From JAWLGW01 sp964569055 (GTDB lineage Bacteria; Planctomycetota; J058): a stretch of 7,766 nt of DNA. Below are positions 1 to 5,969 of the stretch, one piece after another; the stretch's first letter is position 1, and each line of letters starts with the position of its first letter. Below the pieces are notes generated by a model. That model was given only the letters and a program-made list of their open reading frames with translations. It had not been told where the DNA came from and did no database searches. Position numbers and translations under genes: made by a program. The stretch is from the NCBI GenBank assembly GCA_964569055.1, contig CAZMSZ010000356.1:1-7766 (forward strand), read 5' to 3'.

Positions 1-192
1 ATTCCGAGTCCGATTCCGAGTCCGAGTCCGAGTCCGATTCCGAGTCCGATTCCGAGTCCGATTCCGAGTCCGATTCCGATTCCGAGTCCGATTCCGATTC
101 CGAGTCCGATTCCGAGTCCGAGTCCGAGTCCGATTCCGAGTCCGATTCCGATTCCGATTCCGATTCCGAGTCCGACTCCGACTCCGACTCCC
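1..192. repeat. Tandem hexamer array ANTCCG (left array)
   Basis: From base 1 to 186 there are 31 uninterrupted six-base units. Each reads A-N-TCCG, where N is T or G in nearly all units and C in the last two. A degenerate ACTCCC follows at 187-192. All variation among the 31 units is at the second base; the TCCGA core is invariant. The order is a mixed T/G stretch, then four T units, one G unit, then C units at the edge nearest the gene. The array stops 8 bp before the stop codon of the minus-strand gene ending at 201, so a transcript of that gene would read into it. All six reading frames through it are open, because the period is two codons and no frame makes a stop. It may continue left of the window. 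Its function is unknown. Possibilities include a protein-binding array, a transcript-end element or a slippage-prone microsatellite. Confidence 0.97.
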
Positions 193-200
193 GAACCGTC

Positions 201-1013
201 TTACCGCTCGGCGTCGGGCCCCTCGCCCGGAGGCCAGGGGTGCCGCTCGCGGTGCTCCTCGGTCGGAAGCTTGGCCGCGCGGGCCTGGTAGTCGACTCGG
301 AACATGCCCGCGGGGTGCCAGTAGAGGTACGCGGCGTTGTCGCCCAGCCAGCGCAGGACCGCGCGGCCGCCGCGGGCGAGGGCGGCCTCGGGCTCGCGCG
401 CGCCGAGCTCGCGCAGGACCGCGCGGTCGAGGAGGGCGAGCGCGCCGCGGGCGAGCTGGGCGCGCTGCTCGGGCTCGGGCAGGGCGGGGGGCAGCGTGAG
501 CAACGCCTCGAGGGCGCGGCGCTTCTCGCGGGGCGGCGCCTCCTCGGCGAGGGCCTGCGCGGTCAGGTCGGCCACGGTGCGGGCCGCCTCGCCTGGGGAG
601 ATGGGGTCGAGCTTCATGGGCTCGGCGACCCGACCTTCGGCGAACGCGGCGGCCTGCTCCAGCTCCGGCGTGTCGGGGAGCGGCGGCTCGCTGCCGGGGC
701 GCGCGCGCGCGAGGAGCGAGCGGCACACCTCGGGCGGCAGCCCCAGGAGCTCGAGCCGGACGATCGCCAGGCGGCGCACGACCCAGGCGGGGTCGCGCAG
801 CGCCTCGCAGGCCGGGCGCGCGTCGCCCTGCTCCGAGGTGCGGATCAGGCGGGCCACTTCGCGCAGCACGCGCGCGCCCTCCTCGCGGGCCTCGGGGCGC
901 TCCCACCACACGACGTCATCCGATCCGGGCGCGGGCTCGTCGGGGGCCCCGTGCGTGACCGCGGCGAGCGCGAGGAGCGCCACGCTGGCGTGGAGAGTCG
1001 CCCGGGTCGTCAT
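201..1013 (-). CDS. Predicted exported protein with HEAT-like motif, unknown function
   Basis: A 270-aa protein that I do not recognise. The N-terminus (residues 1-22, MTTR then an Ala/Leu/Val-rich stretch ending VTHGAP) looks like a Sec signal peptide with possible cleavage near residue 22, so it probably acts outside the cytoplasmic membrane. Residues about 40-115 are helical; the segment DPAWVVRRLAIVRLELLG (about 74-91) is HEAT-repeat-like. A similar segment occurs in the protein encoded at 5970-7691. Residues 140-215 are Ala/Leu/Glu/Arg-rich helices. The C-terminus contains WLGDNAAYLYWHPAGMFRVD (about 222-241) and a charged tail. There are no catalytic motifs and no lipobox. The start is supported by a GGAGG ribosome site 8 nt upstream and by the signal peptide. 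The frame stays open further upstream, opposite the kinase gene, but that extension has shadow-like composition. The gene is divergent from the kinase. The opposite strand over 201-1013 is also open but reads as Gly/Arg/Gln/His-rich shadow sequence. Confidence 0.82.
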   Translation of the reverse strand: MTTRATLHASVALLALAAVTHGAPDEPAPGSDDVVWWERPEAREEGARVLREVARLIRTSEQGDARPACEALRDPAWVVRRLAIVRLELLGLPPEVCRSLLARARPGSEPPLPDTPELEQAAAFAEGRVAEPMKLDPISPGEAARTVADLTAQALAEEAPPREKRRALEALLTLPPALPEPEQRAQLARGALALLDRAVLRELGAREPEAALARGGRAVLRWLGDNAAYLYWHPAGMFRVDYQARAAKLPTEEHRERHPWPPGEGPDAER

Positions 1014-1015
1014 GG

Positions 1016-1021
1016 TAGGAT
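1016..1021 (+). promoter_or_regulatory. Possible -10 element for the kinase gene
   Basis: TAGGAT matches a sigma-70-type TATAAT at four of six bases. It lies 19 bp before the kinase GTG, which would give a leader of about a dozen bases. The best upstream hexamer, TGGAGA at 991-996, is 19 bp away and only fair. The divergent gap is just 27 bp, so any kinase promoter must overlap the start of the exported-protein gene. This is a weak motif match. Confidence 0.2.
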
Positions 1022-1027
1022 CCTCCC
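1022..1027 (-). promoter_or_regulatory. Ribosome binding site of the exported-protein gene
   Basis: On the minus strand this reads GGGAGG, followed by eight bases and the ATG at 1011-1013. It is the only strong Shine-Dalgarno match seen at any start in this window. It fixes the start of the 270-aa gene at 1013 rather than in the open frame further upstream. Confidence 0.75.
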
Positions 1028-1040
1028 TCCCCAGCCTATC

Positions 1041-3467
1041 GTGGACGAGCTCATCCGCCGCGCCGCCAGGACGATCGAGGACCTCGGGATCGCCACGCAG
1101 GAGGTCCTCGAGCCGTACGTGCGTCAGTGGTTGGCGCGACCGCCGCAGGAGGAGACGTTCGACGCCGACCGCGAGCTGGCCGGCTTCCTCTCCACCCTGT
1201 TCCGCGCGCAGCTGATCAGCCGCGTGCAGGGGCGCACGCTGCTCGGGATGCTGAGCGAGCGCGCCCCGGCAACGGGTGACGCGAACATCGGCAAGCGGTT
1301 CGGGAGCTTCGTGGCCGAGGAGCTCGTCGGCGAGGGCGCGATGGGCAAGGTCTACCGCGCCGCCCACGAGGAGACCCTGGCGCGCGACTACGTGATCAAG
1401 GTGTTCGCGCGCAGCGACGACAAGCGCGGGCTGGCGCGCTTCCGGCGCGAGGGCGAGCTGATGGCGGGGCTCGACCACGGGAACATCGTCAAGATCGTCT
1501 CGGCGGGTGAGGCCGGCGAGCAGCCGTACCTCGTGCTGGAGTACGTCGAGGGGCCGACCCTGGAGCGCATGCTCGAGGAGCGCGGCCGCTTCTCCTGGCA
1601 GAGCGCGACCCGGGCGATCAAGCAGATCGCGGCGGCGCTGCACGCGGCCCACGAGAAGGGCGTGATCCACCGCGACATCAAGCCGCAGAACGTGCTGGTC
1701 GCGCCGGGCGGAATGCTCAAGGTGTTCGACTTCGGCCTGGCCAAGTCGCTCGACAGCAAGGCCGCCTCCCAGGCGGGGCTGATCCTGGGCTCGCCGGCCT
1801 ACATGGCGCCCGAGCAGTGGGGCGACCACGAGGTCGACGAGCGGGTCGACCTGTTCGCGCTCGGGGTGACCTACTACACGCTGATCGCGGGCAAGACGCC
1901 GTTCCGCGGGCGGACCCCGGCCGACTACTCGCACGCGATCCAGCTCGGGCGCTACGAGGCGCTCGACGCGGCGGAGAAGGACGTCCCGGCCGCGGTGGCC
2001 GCGGTCGTGGCGCAGCTGCTCGAGCGCGACCGCGCCTACCGCCCGCCCTCCGCCAAGGCGGTGATCTCCGAGCTCGATCGCCTGCTCAAGGGGAAGGCGC
2101 CCGACCTGCCGCGCCTGGAGCGGGTCGGCGGCGAGAAGGGCGAGCGCTGGCCGCTGGTCGGGAGCGACACGTTCAAGGTGGGCGGGAGCGCCGACGCGCA
2201 GGTCCGCGTGGACGGCGCGGCGCCGGTGCACGCGCTGGTGGAGCGCACCCCCGGCGGATACCTGCTGCGCGACGCGGGCGGCGGCGTGCGCGTGGAGGGG
2301 CGCGCGGTCCCCGAGATCGTGCTGCGCGACGACGACGAGGTGCAGCTCGACGGCGCGCCCGGGCGGTATCGGTTCCGGCTGGGCAACCTGGCGCGCGAGC
2401 GCGGGGCGGCCCGGGCGGCGCGGCCCAGCGAGCGGCTGGCTCCCGTGGCGACCGAGGCCCCGAGCGCCGAGAACGAGGCCGAGCCCGCGGTGATCAATGG
2501 CCTCCTGGCGGCCGCGCTCGAGGAGGCGGCGCACCCGCGCGCGCTGGTCGCCTGCTTCGAGGCGCTCGACCCGGGCACGCTCACCCGCCCCTTCGCGCGC
2601 TCGCGCGCCGCGCTGGAGCGCGCGGGTTGCCCGCCCGACGTGATCGGCCGCGCGCTGGAGCGGGCGCGCGCCCTGGGGCAGGACCGGGTGTGGCGGCTCG
2701 CCGACCGGCTGTTCGCGCAGACCAAGGAGAACCTCGGCGCCTCGGCCGAGGCCTGGCTGGCCTGGTGGCTCGAGGCGCGCGAGCGCTACCCGCAGCAGCT
2801 CCGCGGGCCGGGCCCGCGCGCGCGCGGACGCCTCGGGGTGCGCGCCAACAAGAAGGCCGACGAGCAGGAGGTGCTGCTCGACGGCAAGGAGGTGTGGGTC
2901 CTCGGCCGCGCCGACGACGCGGACGTGACCGTCGCGGAGCGCTCGGTGTCGCGGCAGCACCTCAGGATCCACCGGCTCCACACGCGGTTCGTGTTCCAGG
3001 ACCTCGGCAGCCGCTTCGGCACGACCGTCGGCGGCAACCGCCAGGAGGTCGGGCTGCTGCGCGACGGCGACGAGGTCGAGGTCGGCCAGGCCCGGCTCCG
3101 GTTCGCCGACCTCGGTCCGGAGGAGCCGGGCCCGCCGCGCGCGGAGGGGCACGAGGTCGACCGGCTGGTGTTCGACGCGCTGGTCGAGCTGCGCGCGCCC
3201 GCCGTGACCTTGACCCTGATCCGGCTGCTCGACACCGCGATGCTCGCCGACTTCTGCGTGCAGGCCGCCGCGCCGCACGAGACGTTCATGACGGTCGGCT
3301 CGCAGGTGATGGGCTTCCTCGACGCGCAGCGCCTGATGGCCCTGGAGGCGCTCCCCTCCATCGCGGGCGTGAACCACGGCGACGACCCGCAGGCCTGGCA
3401 GGCCTGGTGGGCCAAGGGCGGCGCCGCCTACGGGCCGCAGGTCATTCCGGCGGGCTGGGCCGGCTAG
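1041..3467 (+). CDS. Ser/Thr protein kinase with two FHA-like modules
   Basis: An 808-aa Hanks-type kinase that phosphorylates Ser/Thr residues on target proteins. Residues 1-82 are a helical N-terminal region. The kinase domain spans about 85-350, with Gly loop GEGAMGKV (97-104), ATP lysine K120, helix-C Glu E137, catalytic loop HRDIKPQN (210-217, D212), DFG (230-232) and APE (256-258). Next comes a degenerate FHA-like region (about 365-450), an Ala/Pro/Glu linker, a helical region ending in AWLAWW (571-576), a canonical FHA domain (about 612-690: LGR 621-623, SRQH 637-640, GSRFGT 656-661, N666) and a second helical region ending in AWQAWW (785-790). FHA domains bind phosphothreonine, so self-recognition or partner docking is likely. 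No membrane segment is seen, so the kinase should be cytoplasmic. The GTG start at 1041 is chosen because good protein composition begins there and the upstream frame is antisense to another gene. No Shine-Dalgarno precedes it; the ATG at 1248 would still leave the whole kinase domain. The last 26 bp overlap the transporter gene. Confidence 0.95.
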   Translation: MDELIRRAARTIEDLGIATQEVLEPYVRQWLARPPQEETFDADRELAGFLSTLFRAQLISRVQGRTLLGMLSERAPATGDANIGKRFGSFVAEELVGEGAMGKVYRAAHEETLARDYVIKVFARSDDKRGLARFRREGELMAGLDHGNIVKIVSAGEAGEQPYLVLEYVEGPTLERMLEERGRFSWQSATRAIKQIAAALHAAHEKGVIHRDIKPQNVLVAPGGMLKVFDFGLAKSLDSKAASQAGLILGSPAYMAPEQWGDHEVDERVDLFALGVTYYTLIAGKTPFRGRTPADYSHAIQLGRYEALDAAEKDVPAAVAAVVAQLLERDRAYRPPSAKAVISELDRLLKGKAPDLPRLERVGGEKGERWPLVGSDTFKVGGSADAQVRVDGAAPVHALVERTPGGYLLRDAGGGVRVEGRAVPEIVLRDDDEVQLDGAPGRYRFRLGNLARERGAARAARPSERLAPVATEAPSAENEAEPAVINGLLAAALEEAAHPRALVACFEALDPGTLTRPFARSRAALERAGCPPDVIGRALERARALGQDRVWRLADRLFAQTKENLGASAEAWLAWWLEARERYPQQLRGPGPRARGRLGVRANKKADEQEVLLDGKEVWVLGRADDADVTVAERSVSRQHLRIHRLHTRFVFQDLGSRFGTTVGGNRQEVGLLRDGDEVEVGQARLRFADLGPEEPGPPRAEGHEVDRLVFDALVELRAPAVTLTLIRLLDTAMLADFCVQAAAPHETFMTVGSQVMGFLDAQRLMALEALPSIAGVNHGDDPQAWQAWWAKGGAAYGPQVIPAGWAG

Positions 3468-5949
3468 CGGCGCCGGCCCGTGTGGCCGCGCCGAACGGGC
3501 GGGTCCAGGCGATCAGCACCGGCAGCAGCGTCAGCATGGCGAACAGCGCCGCGATCATGGCGAACGCGGTGAACGCCCCGAAGTAGGCGTTGGGCAGGAT
3601 CGCCGAGAACACCAGCACCGAGAACCCGACCACCGTGGTCAGGGCGGTCCAGAAGATCGAGGTCCCGATCGAGCCGTGCGAGCGCGCGATCGCGCCCGCG
3701 ACGTCCCCGTCGCGCGCGACCTCCTCGCGATAGCGGAACAGGTAGTGGATCGCGCAGTCCACGCCGATCCCGAGCGAGACCGAGGCGATCATCACCGTCG
3801 CCATGTCCAGCGGGATCCCGACCCAGCCCATGGCGCCCATCACGACCGTGATCGGGAGGAGGTTGGGGACGAGCGCCAGGAGGGCGGCGAACGGGTTGCG
3901 GAACAACAGCGCCAGCATCAGCCAGATCGCGCCCAGCGCGACCAGGCTCGAGACGACCTGGCTGCCGACCAGGCTCTGGAGCATGTTGTTGTAGAGCACG
4001 AACATGCCGCTCACCTCGGCCTGGACCGCGCCGTCCGCGGGGAACCGCTCGGCGAGGAACGCGCGCAGGTCGGCCAAAAGGGCGGCCCGGTCGAGCTCGG
4101 GGTCGGTCTCGCGGGCGCGCGCCACGATCCGCAGCCCCGAGAAGGGCGCGATCGTGCGGCCGCCCACCGACACCTCGCGGGTCACGACGTAGGCGCGGAG
4201 CGCCTCGGCGTCGAGCGCCTGCAGCGCCAGCGTGGCGGCCTGGGAGCGCTTCGCCCCCGGGACCAGCTTGCGCAGCTCGTCCACGTAGCCGACGTAGCTC
4301 ATGACCGCGCCGACCTCGCGCCGCGCCTCGAGCCAGGCCACCACGTCGGCGGCGGCGTCGAGCCGCGCCGGGCCCTCGGGGTTCATGATCGCGAACGCGC
4401 CCGGCTCGTCCGAGGTGAGGATCACCTCGAGCCCGCTCGTGCCGCCCAGCCGCTGGTCGATGAACTCGAGGCCGCGATGGATCGGCGAGCTGGGCGAGAA
4501 GTAGTCGATGAACCGCGCCTCGACCGCGATCTTCGAGATCCCCCACACGCTGAGCGCGGTCAGCGCCACGGCCGCGCCGACGACGAGCTTGCCGCGGCGC
4601 AGCGAGGCCCGGGCCAGCCCCTCCAGCGCGCGGGCGCTGCGCTCGAGGCTCCCCTGGTCGCCCTGCGGGAGGACCATCAGCGCGCCCGGCAGGATCACGA
4701 ACGAGAGCGCCAAGGCCAGCAGCACGCCCACGGTCATGGCCACGCCGAAGTCGATGATCGGGCGCGACCCGGCGAAGTACAGGCTGAGGAACCCCGCGCA
4801 GGTCGTGGTGGCGGTGAACAGGCAGGGCCAGAACAGCGAGCGCGCCACGCGCAGCACCCGCTCGGCCGGGTCGAGCTCGGGGAAGCGGACCAGGTACTCG
4901 CGGTAGCGCACGATCATGTGGATCGAGTGGGCGAGCCCGATCACGAGCAGCAGCGAGGGCACGTTCGACGTGATGACCGTCATGCGCGTGCCGCGCAGGT
5001 TCATGAACCCGACGGTCGCGAGCGCGGTCGCGCTGGTGACGAGCAGCGGGAGCACGACCCAGCGCGGCCGCCGGAAGACGGTGGTGAGGAACACGCACAG
5101 GAAGGCGGCCGAGAGCCCGAGGAACACGCGCAGGTCGCCCTCGATGGCCTCGACCATCTCGACCACGATCGCGGGCACGCCCGAGGCGCGGCTGTCCGCG
5201 CCGGCGGCGCGCGCCGTGGCGACCACCTCGCGCACCGCGCGCACGATCCGGATCCGCTCCTGCTTGCGGGCGTCCTCGGTCGCGACCCAGGTGGGCCAGA
5301 ACGCGGCGAGCTCGGCCTCGACCGCGGCCAGCTCCGCTGCGGCCGCCTCGCGAGTCGCGCCCTCGCTCGCGGCGAGGCGCTCCTGGGCCGTGGCCTTGCG
5401 GTCGAGCAGCCGCAGCTTGGTCGCCATGGCCTCGACGCTGGCGGGGAGCGTGCGCAAGGTCACCAGCACCCCGGCCGTGCGGCCGTCCTCGCTCACGAGG
5501 TTGCCGGCCGCCAGCTCGTGGTCGGTCAGCTCCTGCTTCGCCTTCTCGAGGTCGACCAGCGGCGAGGTGAGGCGGAGCCCATTCTGCGAGCGCTCCTGCA
5601 TCAGGGCCTGGAACGGCGAGATCTGCTCGCGGTAGCTGCGGAACAGCGGCACCGAGACGATCGACTCGACGCCCTGCACGCCCTCGATCGAGGCGAGCTG
5701 CTGGTGCAGGGAGCTGACCGCGGCCACGCCGGCGGGCGTGAACAGGTCGTCGCGCGTGAGCCCGACCAGCACGAACTCGTCGCTGGTGAACATGAGCGAG
5801 GTCCGGTCGTAGCGCACGGCGTCGGGGTCGGACTCGAGGACCAGCGAGTCCGTCGACGAGTCGACCCGCAGGAGCTGGGGCACCCGCGGCGCGAGCGCCG
5901 CGGCGCCGGCCAAGCACGCCAGGGCCAGGATCGGGAGGAGCCGCTTCAT
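3442..5949 (-). CDS. RND/MMPL-type membrane transporter
   Basis: An 835-aa inner-membrane permease of the RND superfamily, resembling the 'predicted exporter' (MMPL-like, HAE3-like) branch. Such proteins use the proton gradient to move lipids or hydrophobic molecules; the substrate here is unknown. Topology is the usual two-fold repeat: membrane segment 1 at about 4-20, a large periplasmic loop 21-272, segments 2-6 at about 273-427, segment 7 at about 455-472, a second loop 473-659, and segments 8-12 at about 660-815. Paired signature motifs are GLAHSIHMIVRYRE (338-351, segment 4) and GVDCAIHYLFRYREE (729-743, segment 10). D731 is the candidate proton-relay acid; segment 4 has A340-H341 at the equivalent place. 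Residues about 175-250 of loop 1 are charged and helical, probably coiled coil. The ATG at 5947-5949 directly precedes segment 1; no clear Shine-Dalgarno is visible. It lies 20 bp after the upstream helical-repeat gene, which suggests one operon and coupled translation. Its C-terminal tail is proline-rich and overlaps the kinase gene end. Confidence 0.92.
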   Translation of the reverse strand: MKRLLPILALACLAGAAALAPRVPQLLRVDSSTDSLVLESDPDAVRYDRTSLMFTSDEFVLVGLTRDDLFTPAGVAAVSSLHQQLASIEGVQGVESIVSVPLFRSYREQISPFQALMQERSQNGLRLTSPLVDLEKAKQELTDHELAAGNLVSEDGRTAGVLVTLRTLPASVEAMATKLRLLDRKATAQERLAASEGATREAAAAELAAVEAELAAFWPTWVATEDARKQERIRIVRAVREVVATARAAGADSRASGVPAIVVEMVEAIEGDLRVFLGLSAAFLCVFLTTVFRRPRWVVLPLLVTSATALATVGFMNLRGTRMTVITSNVPSLLLVIGLAHSIHMIVRYREYLVRFPELDPAERVLRVARSLFWPCLFTATTTCAGFLSLYFAGSRPIIDFGVAMTVGVLLALALSFVILPGALMVLPQGDQGSLERSARALEGLARASLRRGKLVVGAAVALTALSVWGISKIAVEARFIDYFSPSSPIHRGLEFIDQRLGGTSGLEVILTSDEPGAFAIMNPEGPARLDAAADVVAWLEARREVGAVMSYVGYVDELRKLVPGAKRSQAATLALQALDAEALRAYVVTREVSVGGRTIAPFSGLRIVARARETDPELDRAALLADLRAFLAERFPADGAVQAEVSGMFVLYNNMLQSLVGSQVVSSLVALGAIWLMLALLFRNPFAALLALVPNLLPITVVMGAMGWVGIPLDMATVMIASVSLGIGVDCAIHYLFRYREEVARDGDVAGAIARSHGSIGTSIFWTALTTVVGFSVLVFSAILPNAYFGAFTAFAMIAALFAMLTLLPVLIAWTRPFGAATRAGAASRPSPPE
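3457..3479. other. Perfect hairpin across the kinase stop codon
   Basis: GGGCCGGC (3457-3464) and its exact reverse complement GCCGGCCC (3472-3479) flank a 7-base loop, TAGCGGC, that begins with the kinase TAG stop codon (3465-3467). The all-G/C 8-bp stem has no T-run on either side, so it is not a textbook intrinsic terminator. It lies within the coding sequence of the converging transporter gene. It might pause both transcripts or shield their ends. Chance is a real alternative in DNA this GC-rich. Confidence 0.45.
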
Positions 5950-5969
5950 GCGGCGGGATTCTAAGCGCG

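Noticed and set aside
1..192. CRISPR array
   Set aside because: The units are 6 bp and contiguous, with no spacers and no nearby cas genes.
3..1040. The kinase frame is open from base 3, through the hexamer array (as Ser-Asp/Glu) and the first gene, giving an apparent Ser-Asp/Glu-tailed giant kinase
   Set aside because: The stretch 201-1013 is better explained by the minus-strand gene with a strong ribosome site and signal peptide. The plus-strand translation there is Gly/Arg/Gln/His-rich and shows no domain. The array is open in every frame anyway.
201..3377. 1058-codon open frame on the minus strand across the kinase gene
   Set aside because: Only its last part (1013 down to 201) is a real gene. 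The rest is exactly codon-aligned with the kinase. Kinase codons rarely end in A, so their reverse complements rarely begin with T and stops do not arise. The translation is an Arg/His/Gln/Leu-rich shadow.
3676..5964. 762-codon plus-strand open frame opposite the transporter
   Set aside because: It is codon-aligned with the transporter on the other strand and rich in Arg/His/Gln/Asp, the reverse-complement signature of a GC-rich membrane protein gene.
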